Positions 1 to 9,127 of a DNA stretch of 64,000 bases are shown piece after piece. Below the pieces are notes generated by a model, which worked only from the letters and a program-made list of their open reading frames with translations, had not been told where the DNA came from and ran no database searches. Position 1 is the first letter of the stretch, and each line of letters begins with the position of its first letter. Position numbers and translations under genes: made by a program. This DNA comes from Hydractinia symbiolongicarpus (lineage: Eukaryota > Cnidaria > Hydrozoa > Anthoathecata > Hydractiniidae): positions 28,684,501 to 28,748,500 of the forward strand of contig NC_079886.1 in the NCBI RefSeq assembly GCF_029227915.1, read 5' to 3'.

Positions 1-24
1 TAAAACGCATGACACTTGTAGTTT

Positions 25-46
25 TCAAAAATGATTTCATTTTTGA
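25..46. other. AT-rich dyad of the monomer (10-bp arms)
   Basis: Perfect inverted repeat with arms TCAAAAATGA and TCATTTTTGA around a 2-bp TT spacer. It recurs at the same place in a large share of full-length monomers. Some classes carry substitutions in one arm (AAAACTGA, AAAAACGA with CATTCTTGA, or TTAAAAATGA with TAATTTTTGA). It could be a protein-binding dyad or extrude as a cruciform; the sequence shows only the symmetry. Confidence 0.8.
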
Positions 47-89
47 TGAGACGCTGAATAAAAGAAGTTTAATCGCCGGCAAACGAAAA

Positions 90-114
90 CCCGCGATTTC
101 CCGTAAATCCCGGG
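90..114. other. GC-rich hairpin of the monomer
   Basis: Arms CCCGCGATTT and AAATCCCGGG pair over 10 positions with a single C-C mismatch, around a CCCGT loop. A second class has CCCGGGA/TCCCGGG arms, perfectly paired over 7 bp with an 11-base loop. A third class (CGCTTTCCCGTATATCCCGG) keeps part of the pairing. The stem lies 3' of the GCCGGC palindrome. The 174-bp monomer class lacks this element entirely. The function is unknown. Confidence 0.8.
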
Positions 115-122
115 CTTGGCCC

Positions 123-140
123 GTATAGTCGAATGTATAC
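123..140. other. GTATA/TATAC dyad with GTATAC palindrome
   Basis: Five-base arms GTATA and TATAC are separated by 8 bases, the right arm forming part of a GTATAC palindrome. It is present in many monomers. Other classes read GTATAGAAAG, GTAAGCAAAG or GTAAACAAAG and lose the right arm. It is a weak symmetry and may have no role. Confidence 0.45.
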
Positions 141-1493
141 AAAGAAAGTACCCAGGGAGTAAACTCATTTCCCGAACGATTTTTTAAATTATTTTTTTAC
201 CACTAAGACGCATGAGACTTGTAGTTTTCAAAACTGATTTCATTTTTGATGAGACGCTGAATAAAAGGAGTTTAATTGCCGGCAAACGAAAACCCGCGCT
301 TTCCCGTATATCCCGGACTCGCCCCGTATAGTCGAATGTATACAAAGAAAGTACCCAGGGAGTAAACTCATTTTCCGAACGATTTTTTAAATTATTTTTT
401 ACCACTAAGACACATGAGACTTGTCGTTTTCAAAAATGATTTCATTTTTGATGAGACGCTGAATAAAAGGAGTTTAATTGCCGGCAAACAAAAACCCACG
501 ATTTCCCGTAAATCCCGGGCTCGGCCCGTATAGTCAAAAGTATACAAAGAAAGTACCCAGGGAGTAAACTCATTTCCCGAACGATTCTTTAAATTATATT
601 TTCACCACTAAAACGCATGACACTTGTAGTTTTCAAAAATGATTTCATTTTTGATGAGACGCTGAATAAAAGAAGTTTAATCGCCGGCAAACGAAAACCC
701 GCGATTTCCCGTAAATCCCGGGCTTGGCCCGTATAGTCGAATGTATACAAAGAAAGTACCCAGGGAGTAAACTCATTTCCCGAACGATTTTTTAAATTAT
801 TTTTTTACCACTAAGACGCATGAGACTTGTTGTTTTTAAAAATGATTTAATTTTTGATGAGACGCTGAATAAAAGGAGTTTAATCGCCGGCAAACGAAAA
901 CCCGCGATTTCCCTTAAATCCCAGACTCGGCCCGTATAGTCAAAAGTATACAAAGAAAGTACCCAGGGAGTAAACTCATTTCCCGAACGATTCTTTAAAT
1001 TATTTTTTCACCATTAAAGCGCATGAGACTTGTAGTTTTCAAAACTGATTTCATTTTTGATGAGACGCTGAATAAAAGGAGTTTAATTGCCGGCAAACGA
1101 AAACCCGCGCTTTCCCGTATATCCCGGACTCGGCCCGTATAGTCGAATGTATACAAAGAAAGTACCCAGGGAGTAAACTCATTTTCCGAACGATTTTTTA
1201 AATTATTTTTTACCACTAAGACACATGAGACTTGTCGTTTTCAAAAATGATTTCATTTTTGATGAGACGCTGAATAAAAGGAGTTTAATTGCCGGCAAAC
1301 GAAAACCCACGATTTCCCGTAAATCCCGGGCTCGGCCCGTATAGTCAAAAGTATACAAAGAAAGTACCCAGGGAGCAAACTCATTTCCCGAACGATTCTT
1401 TAAATCATTTTACCACCACTAAAACGCATAAGACTTGTAGTTTTGAAAACTGATTTAATTTTTGATGAGACGATGAATAAAAAGAGTTTAATC

Positions 1494-4400
1494 TCCGGCA
1501 AACGAAAACCCGCGATTTACCCTAAATCCCGGAACCGGCCGGTATAGTCGAATGTATACAAAGAAAGTACGCAGGGAATAAACTCATTTCCCGAACGATT
1601 TTTTCAATTATTTTTTTACCACTAAGACGCATGAGACTTGTAGTTTTTAAAAATGATTTAATTTTTGATGAGACGCTGAATAAAAAGAGTTTAATCGCCG
1701 GCAAACGAAAACCCGTGATTTCCCGTAAATCCCAGACTCGGCCCGTATAGTCAAAAGTATACAAAGAAAGTACACAATGAGTAAACTCATTTCCCGAACG
1801 ATTCTTTAAATTATTTTTTCCCTATTAAAACGCATGAGACTTGTAGTTTTCAAAACTGATTTCATTTTTGATGAGACACTGAATAAAAGGAGTTTAATCG
1901 CCGGCAAACGAAAACCCGCGCTTTCCCGTATATCCCGGACTCGGCCCGTATAGTCGAATGTATACAAACAAAGTACCCAGGGAGTAAACTCATTTCCCGA
2001 ACGATTCTTTAAATTATTTTTTCCCTATTAAAACGCATGAGGCTTGTAGTTTTCAAAAATGATTTCATTTTTGATGAGACGCTGAATAAAAAGAGTTTAA
2101 TCGCCGGCAAACGAAAACCCGGGAGTTCCCGTAAATCCCGGGCTTGACCCGTATAGTCGAATGTATACAAAGAAAGTACCCAGGGAGTAAACTCATTTCC
2201 CGAACGATTTTTTAAATTATTTTTTTACCACTAAGACGCATGAGACTTGTAGTTTTCAAAAATGATTTCATTTTTGATAAGACGCTGAATAAAAGGAGTT
2301 TAATCGCCGGCAAACGAAAACCCGCGATTTCCCGTAAATCCCAGACTCGGCCCGTATAGTCAAAAGTATACAAAGAAAGTACCCAGGGAGTAAACTCATT
2401 TCCCGAACGATTTTTTAAATTATTTTTTTACCACTAAGACGTATGAGACTTGTAGTTTTCAAAAATGATTTCATTTTTGATGAGACGCTGAATAAAAGGA
2501 GTTTAATCGCCGGCAAACGAAAACGCGCGATTTCCCGTAAATCCCGGACTCGGCCCGTATAGTCAAAAGTATACAAAGAAAGTACCCAGGGAGTAAACTC
2601 ATTTCCCGAACGATTCTTTAAATTATTTTTTCACCACTAAAACGCATGAGACTTATAGTTTTCAAAACTGATTTCATTTTTGATGAGACGCTGAATAAAA
2701 GGAGTTTAATCGCCGGCAAACGAAAACCCGCGCTTTCCCGTATATCCCGGACTCGGCCCGTATAGTCGAATGTATACAAAGAAAGTACCCAGGGAGTAAA
2801 CTCATTTTCCGAACGATTTTTTAAATTATTTTTTCACTACTAAAACGCATGAGACTTGTAGTTTTCAAAAATGATTTCATTTTTGATGAGACGCTGAATA
2901 AAAAGAGTTTAATCGCCGGCAAACGAAAACCCGGGAGTTCCTGTAAATCCCGGGCTTGACCCGTATAGTCAAATGTATAGAAAGAAAGTAAACTGGGAGT
3001 AAACTCACTTCCCGAACGATTTTTTAAATTAATTTTTTACCACTAAAACGCATAAGACTTGTAAATTTCAAAAACGATTTCATTTTTGATGAGACGCTGA
3101 ATAAAAGGAGTTTAATTGCCGGCAAACGAAAACCCGCGATTTACCCTAAATCCCGGAACCGGCCGGTATAGTCGAATGTATACAAAGAAAGTACGCAGGG
3201 AATAAACTCATTTCCCGAACGATTTTTTCAATTATTTTTTTACCACTAAGACGCATGAGACTTGTAGTTTTTAAAAATGATTTAATTTTTGATGAGACGC
3301 TGAATAAAAAGAGTTTAATCGCCGGCAAACGAAAACCCGTGATTTCCCGTAAATCCCAGACTCGGCCCGTATAGTCAAAAGTATACAAAGAAAGTACACA
3401 ATGAGTAAACTCATTTCCCGAACGATTCTTTAAATTATTTTTTCCCTATTAAAACGCATGAGACTTGTAGTTTTCAAAACTGATTTCATTTTTGATGAGA
3501 CACTGAATAAAAGGAGTTTAATCGCCGGCAAACGAAAACCCGCGCTTTCCCGTATATCCCGGACTCGGCCCGTATAGTCGAATGTATACAAACAAAGTAC
3601 CCAGGGAGTAAACTCATTTCCCGAACGATTCTTTAAATTATTTTTTCCCTATTAAAACGCATGAGGCTTGTAGTTTTCAAAAATGATTTCATTTTTGATG
3701 AGACGCTGAATAAAAAGAGTTTAATCGCCGGCAAACGAAAACCCGGGAGTTCCCGTAAATCCCGGGCTTGACCCGTATAGTCGAATGTATACAAAGAAAG
3801 TACCCAGGGAGTAAACTCATTTCCCGAACGATTTTTTAAATTATTTTTTTACCACTAAGACGCATGAGACTTGTAGTTTTCAAAAATGATTTCATTTTTG
3901 ATAAGACGCTGAATAAAAGGAGTTTAATCGCCGGCAAACGAAAACCCGCGATTTCCCGTAAATCCCAGACTCGGCCCGTATAGTCAAAAGTATACAAAGA
4001 AAGTACCCAGGGAGTAAACTCATTTCCCGAACGATTTTTTAAATTATTTTTTTACCACTAAGACGTATGAGACTTGTAGTTTTCAAAAATGATTTCATTT
4101 TTGATGAGACGCTGAATAAAAGGAGTTTAATCGCCGGCAAACGAAAACGCGCGATTTCCCGTAAATCCCGGACTCGGCCCGTATAGTCAAAAGTATACAA
4201 AGAAAGTACCCAGGGAGTAAACTCATTTCCCGAACGATTCTTTAAATTATTTTTTCACCACTAAAACGCATGAGACTTATAGTTTTCAAAACTGATTTCA
4301 TTTTTGATGAGACGCTGAATAAAAGGAGTTTAATCGCCGGCAAACGAAAACCCGCGCTTTCCCGTATATCCCGGACTCGGCCCGTATAGTCGAATGTATA

Positions 4401-4710
4401 CAAAGAAAGTACCCAGGGAGTAAACTCATTTTCCGAACGATTTTTTAAATTATTTTTTCACTACTAAAACGCATGAGACTTGTAGTTTTCAAAAATGATT
4501 TCATTTTTGATGAGACGCTGAATAAAAAGAGTTTAATCGCCGGCAAACGAAAACCCGGGAGTTCCTGTAAATCCCGGGCTTGACCCGTATAGTCAAATGT
4601 ATAGAAAGAAAGTAAACTGGGAGTAAACTCACTTCCCGAACGATTTTTTAAATTAATTTTTTACCACTAAAACGCATAAGACTTGTAAATTTCAAAAACG
4701 ATTTCATTCT
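1494..4710 (-). repeat. 1,624-bp 8-monomer HOR, two tandem copies
   Basis: Copy 1 runs about 1494-3117 and copy 2 about 3118-4710, offset by exactly 1,624 bp (8 x 203). Private markers recur at this offset: TTTACCCTAAATCCC, GTACACAATGAG, TTTTTGATAAGACG, GAGGCTTG and AACGCGCGATT. By eye I saw no clear differences inside the shared part until near position 3086/4709 (CATTTTTG against CATTCTTG), where copy 2 moves on to the next block. A third, more diverged single copy lies at 10,014-11,610. This is a recent duplication by unequal exchange. Confidence 0.88.
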
Positions 4711-6695
4711 TGATGAGACGCTGAATAAAAGGAGTTTAATCTCCGGCAAACGAAAACCCGCGATTTCCCGTAAATCCGAGACTCGGCCCGTATGGTCAAA
4801 AGTGTACAAAGAAAGTACCCAGGGAGTAAACTCATTTTCCGAACTATTTTTTAAATTATTTTTTTACCACTAAAACGCATGAGACTTGTAGTTTTCAAAA
4901 ATGATTTCATTTGTGATGAGACGCTGAATAAAAGGAGTTTAATCGCCGTCAAACGAAAACCCGGGAGTTCCCGTAAATCCCGGGCTTGACCCGCATAGTC
5001 CAATGTATAGAAAGAAAGTAAACTGGGAGTAAACTCATTTCCCGAACGATTTTTTAAATTATTTTTTTACCACTAAGACGCATGAGACTTGTAGTTTTCA
5101 AAAATGATTTCATTTTTGATGAGACGCTGAATAAAAGGAGTTTAATCGCCGGCAAACGAAAACCCGCGATTTCCCGTAAATCCCGGACTCGGCCCGTATA
5201 GTCAAAAGTATACAAAGAAAGTACCCAGGGATTAAACTTATTTCCCGAACGATTCTTTAAATTATTTTTTCAGCACTAAAACGCATGAGACTTGTAGTTT
5301 TCAAAACTGATTTCATTTTTGATGAGACGCTGAATAAAAGAAGTTTAATCGCCGGCAAACGAAAACCCGCGATTTCCCGTAAATCCCGGGCTTGGCCCGT
5401 ATAGTCGAATGTATACAAAGAAAGTACCCAGGGAGTAAACTCATTTCCCGAACGATTTTTTAAATTATTTTTTCACCACTAAAACGCATGAGACTTGTAG
5501 TTTTCAAAAATGATTTCATTTTTGATGAGACGCTGAATAAAAGGAGTTTAATCGCCGGCAAACGAAAACCCGGGAGTTCCCGTAAATCCCGGGCTTGACC
5601 CGTATAGTCGAATGTAGAGAAAGAAAGTAAACTGGGAGTAAACTCATTTCCCGAACGATTTTTTAAATTAATTTTTTACCACTAAAACGCATAAGACTTG
5701 TAGTTTTCAAAAACGATTTCATTCTTGATGAGACGCTGAATAAAAGGAGTTTAATCTCCGGCAAACGAAAACCCGAGATTTCCCGTAAATCCCAGACACG
5801 GCCCGTATGGTCAAAAGTATACAAAGAAAGTACCCAGGGAGTAAACTCATTTTCCGAACTATTTTTTAAATTATTTTTTTACCACAAAAACGCATGAGAC
5901 TTGTAGTTTTCAAAAATGATTTCATTTGTGATGAGACGCTGAATAAAAGGAGTTTAATCGCCGTCAAACGAAAACCCGGGAGTTCCCGTAAATCCCGGGC
6001 TTGACCCGCATAGTCCAATGTATAGAAAGAAAGTAAACTGGGAGTAAACTCATTTCCCGAACGATTTTTTAAATTATTTTTTTACCACTAAGACGCATGA
6101 GACTTGTCGTTTTCAAAAATGATTTCATTTTTGATGAGACGCTGAATAAAAGGAGTTTAATCGCCGGCAAACGAAAACCCGCGATTTCCCGTAAATCCCG
6201 GACTCGGCCCGTATAGTCAAAAGTATACAAAGAAAGTACCCAGGGATTAAACTCATTTCCCGAACGATTCTTTAAATTATTTTTTCAGCACTAAAACGCA
6301 TGAGACTTGTAGTTTTCAAAACTGATTTCATTTTTGATGAGACGCTGAATAAAAGGAGTTTAATCGCCGGCAAACGAAAACCCGCGCTTTCCCGTATATC
6401 CCGGACTCGGCCCGTATAGTCGAATGTATAGAAAGAAAGTAAACTGGGAGTAAACTCATTTCCCGAACGATTTTTTAAATTAATTTTTTACCACTAAAAC
6501 GCATAAGACTTGTAGTTTTCAAAAACGATTTTATTCTTGATGAGACGCTGAATAAAAGGAGTTTAATCGCCGGCAAACGAAAACCCGGGAGTTCCCGTAA
6601 ATCCCGGGCTTGACCCGTATAGTCGAATGTAGAGAAAGAAAGTAAACTGGGAGTAAACTCATTTCCCGAACGATTTTTTAAATTATGTTTTTACC
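4665..6695 (-). repeat. 1,015-bp 5-monomer HOR, two tandem copies
   Basis: Markers recur at 1,015-bp spacing: CATTCTTGATGAG at 4,709, 5,724 and 6,739, CATTTGTGATGAG near 4,907 and 5,923, and CAGCACTAAAACG at 5,271 and 6,286. The copies show scattered substitutions (CCGAGACTCGG against CCAGACACGG), so this pair is older than the adjacent 8-mer duplication. Related units reappear at 10,955-14,602. Confidence 0.8.
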
Positions 6696-7189
6696 ACTAA
6701 AACGCATAAGACTTGTAGTTTTCAAAAACGATTTCATTCTTGATGAGACGCTGAATAAAAGGAGTTTAATCTCCGGCAAACGAAAACCCGCGATTTCCCC
6801 TAAATCCCGGAACCGGCCCGTATAGTCAAAAGTAAGCAAAGAAAGTACGCAGGGAGTAAACTCATTTCCCGAACGATTCTTTAAATTATATTTTCACCAC
6901 TAAAACGCATGACACTTGTAGTTTTCAAAAATGATTTCATTTTTGATGAGACGCTGAATAAAAGAAGTTTAATCGCCGGCAAACGAAAACCCGCGATTTC
7001 CTGTAAATCACGGGCTTGGCCCGTATAGTCGAATGTATACAAAGAAAGTACCCAGGGAGTAAACTCATTTCCCGAACGATTTTTTAAATTATTTTTTTAC
7101 CACTAAAACGCATAAGACTTTTAGTTTTCAAAAATGATTTCATTTTTGATGAGACGCTGAATAAAAGGAGTTTAATCGCCGGCAAACCT

Positions 7190-7447
7190 CTATATATGAA
7201 CGAGATATTTTCTGTTAGGGAAAACAAGTACAACCTTCGTTGCTTTAATTTGATCAGGCGACCAACTTGTCGGACAACGTACTATGGCTTAAATACTTTA
7301 TCAAATATTGCAGGGAAGCTATGGATATCTGTGCCTGACGCTACAAAGAATGCTCCTTCTCTCGAAGCCTTCCGTAGCTCAATAAAATTTTGGGAAGGTG
7401 ATGTTTGCACCTGTAAAATATGCACGGATATACCATACATATTTTAA
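7190..7447 (+). pseudogene. C-terminal remnant of a LINE reverse-transcriptase ORF
   Basis: The open frame enters from the truncated left edge and ends at TAA 7445-7447. The first ATG is at 7196, giving 83 residues, but it is probably an internal methionine of a much longer ORF2. Visible landmarks, numbered from that Met, are a YNLR motif (12-15), YYGLNTLSNIAGKLW (29-43), SVPDATKNAPSLEAFRSSIK (45-64), FW, and a cysteine cluster C-x-C-x-x-C in VCTCKIC. The pattern 'yGl-sl---g-klW--vPd--k---SleaF---IK-W---C-C--C' is typical of the segment downstream of the RT domain in many animal non-LTR elements; I know this from the family and cannot search it here. No RT catalytic motif or endonuclease is present, so the fragment cannot transpose. 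A chance ORF is unlikely given the motif match. Confidence 0.78.
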
Positions 7448-7453
7448 CTTTAC

Positions 7454-7473
7454 TTATTTATTTATTTATTTTT
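7454..7473 (+). repeat. (TTTA)n microsatellite in the LINE 3' UTR
   Basis: About five TTTA/TTAT units directly follow the stop codon of the LINE fragment, inside a T-rich stretch. Many LINE 3' regions hold such simple repeats. It lies upstream of the A-tail and is not the terminal repeat. Confidence 0.7.
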
Positions 7474-7560
7474 CTTATTTTTTATCGCTGTTTGCCTTGT
7501 TTTACGTTTTGTTGTCGATTTAAATTAGTTATTTAAATACTATTGGATCTATCGACGTTA

Positions 7561-7587
7561 AATAAAGAGAAAATCAATAAAAAAAAA
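7561..7587 (+). promoter_or_regulatory. Polyadenylation signal and A-tail of the LINE
   Basis: AATAAA sits at 7561-7566 and the sequence ends in a run of nine A at 7579-7587, meeting the satellite at CGAAAACCC. The signal lies 12 bases before the A-run, consistent with a reverse-transcribed polyadenylated RNA. The last three A belong equally to the possible target-site duplication. Confidence 0.7.
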
Positions 7588-7588
7588 C
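7585..7588. repeat. Possible 4-bp target-site duplication AAAC
   Basis: AAAC at 7184-7187 (left flank) and 7585-7588 (right flank) would both come from GGCAAACGAAAA of the uninterrupted monomer, which has one copy. The right copy merges with the A-tail, so the true length of the duplication may be 0 to 4 bp. An empty-site homologue is seen in the related monomer near 8,799-8,812. Confidence 0.5.
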
Positions 7589-9127
7589 GAAAACCCGCAA
7601 TTTCCCGTAAATCCCAGACTCGGCCCGTATAGTCAAAAGTATACAAAGAAAGTACCCAGGGAGTAAACTCATTTCCCGAACGATTCTTTAAATTGTTTTT
7701 CACCATTAAAACGCATGAGACTTGTAGTTTTCAAAACTGATTTCATTTTTGATGAAACGCTGAATAAAAGGAGTTTAATCGCCGGCAAACGAAAAGCCGC
7801 GCTTTCCCGTATATCCCGGACTCGGCCCGTATAGTCGAATGTATACAAAGAAAGTACCCAGGGAGTAAACTCATTTTCCGAACGATTTTTTAAATTATTT
7901 TTTTACCACTAAGACGCATGAGACTTGTCGTTTTCAAAAATGATTTCATTTTTGATGAGACGCTGAATAAAAGGAGTTTAATTGCCGGCAAACGAAAACC
8001 CACGATTTCCCGTAAATCCCGGACTCGGCCCGTATAGTCAAAAGTATACAAAGAAAGTACCCAGGGAGCAAACTCATTTCCCGAACGATTCTTTAAATTA
8101 TTTTTTCACCACTAAAACGCATGAGACTTATAGTTTTCAAAAATGATTTCATTTTTGATGAGACGCTGAATAAAAGGAGTTTAATCTCCGGCAAACGAAA
8201 ACCCGCGATTTCCCCTAAATTCCGGGCTTGACCCGTATAGTCGAATGTATAGAAAGAAAGTAAACTGGGAGTAAACTCATTTCCCGAACGATTTTTTAAA
8301 TTAATTTTTTACCACTAAAACGCATGAGACTTGTAGTTTTCAAAACTGATTTCATTTTTAATGAGACGCTGAATAAAAGGAGTTTAATCGCCGGCAAACG
8401 AAAACCCGCGCTTTCCCGTATATCCCGGACTCGGCCCGTATAGTCGAATGTATACAAAGAAAGTACCCAGGGAGTAAACTCATTTTCCGAACGATTTTTT
8501 AAATTATTTTTTCACCACTAAAACGCATGAGACTTGTAGTTTTCAAAAATGATTTCATTTTTGATGAGACGCTGAATAAAAGGAGTTTAATCGCCGGCAA
8601 ACGAAAACCCGGGAGTTCCCGTAAATCCCGGGCTTGACCCGTATAGTCGAATGAATAGAAAGAAAGTAAACTGGGAGTAAACTCATTTCCCAAACAATTT
8701 TTTAAATTATTTTTTTACCACTAAAACGCATAAGACTTTTAGTTTTCAAAAATGATTTCATTTTTGATGAGACGCTGAATAAAAGGAGTTTAATCTCCGG
8801 CAAACGAAAACCCGCGATTTCCCCTAAATTCCGGGCTTGACCCGTATAGTCGAATGTATAGAAAGAAAGTAAACTGGGAGTAAACTCATTTCCCGAACGA
8901 TTTTTTAAATTAATTTTTTACCACTAAAACGCATAAAACTTGTAGTTTTCAAAAACGATTTTATTTTTGATGAGACGCTGAATAAAAGGAGTTTAATCTC
9001 CGGCAAACGAAAACCCGCGATTTCCCCTAAATCCCGGAACCGGCCCGTATAGTCAAAAGTAAGCAAAGAAAGTACGCAGGGAGTAAACTCATTTCCCGAA
9101 CGATTCTTTAAATTATATTTTCACCAC

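Larger units (their letters stand above)
1..203 (-). repeat. Representative full-length satellite monomer
   Basis: The first complete monomer, running to the TAAGACGCATGAG that begins the next one at 204. It holds an AT-rich dyad at 25-46, a GCCGGC palindrome at 85-90, a GC-rich hairpin at 90-114, a weaker GTATA/TATAC dyad at 123-140, and an A/T-rich run at about 180-198. The length is not a multiple of three, so any open frame shifts from one monomer to the next. The phase chosen for the monomer start is arbitrary. Confidence 0.9.
1..7187 (-). repeat. 203-bp satellite array, reversed, segment 1
   Basis: About 35 head-to-tail monomers of 202-204 bp, with no other sequence between them. Each repeat contains the same landmarks in order: TAAAACGCATGAGAC, an AT-rich dyad, GAGACGCTGAATAAAAGG, GCCGGC, a GC-rich hairpin, GTATAGTC, AAAGAAAGTAC, and a T-rich stretch ending TTTACCAC. 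Monomers differ by linked substitutions that define classes, for example the hairpin arm CCCGGGAG linked to GTAAACTGGGAG, and CCTAAATCCCGGAACC linked to GTACGCAGG. No short (174-bp) monomers were seen here. Monomer spacing and continuity are read directly; the satellite interpretation is firm. The family is not one I recognise by name. Confidence 0.97.
7188..7584 (+). mobile_element. 5'-truncated non-LTR (LINE-type) retrotransposon, 3' end
   Basis: A 397-bp non-satellite insert interrupts a monomer between GCCGGCAAAC and GAAAACCCGC, sequences that are contiguous in other monomers. It contains the last 85 codons of a reading frame, a 3' untranslated part with a TTTA run, an AATAAA signal, and a terminal A-run. 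This architecture (C-terminal ORF stub, UTR, A-rich tail, short direct repeat at the junction) is the standard outcome of target-primed reverse transcription with 5' truncation. The clade is uncertain; the C-terminus resembles CR1/Jockey/L2-type elements common in invertebrates. It is the only foreign insert in the window. Confidence 0.85.

Noticed and set aside
40-66. Hammerhead ribozyme core (TTGATGAG ... CTGAATAAA)
   Set aside because: It resembles CUGAUGAG...GAAA, and some satellites encode hammerheads, but the core C is U, the GAAA is GAAU, and the 4-5 bases between cannot form a stem II.
70-95. CENP-B box-like sequence around TTTTCGTTTGCCGG on the complementary strand
   Set aside because: Only TTCG and the approximate spacing match; the essential A and CGGG positions do not. 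The CGTTCGGGAAATGAG stretch also fails at the CGGG positions.
140-180. Pol III B-box or tRNA remnant (CGTTCGGGAAAT on the reverse strand)
   Set aside because: GTTCGGGAA differs from GTTCRANNC at key positions, and no A-box or cloverleaf could be formed.
7196-7447. Independent small host gene of 83 codons
   Set aside because: The frame is open through the truncated left edge, its motifs match the end of LINE ORF2, and the insert ends in an A-tail with a possible target duplication.
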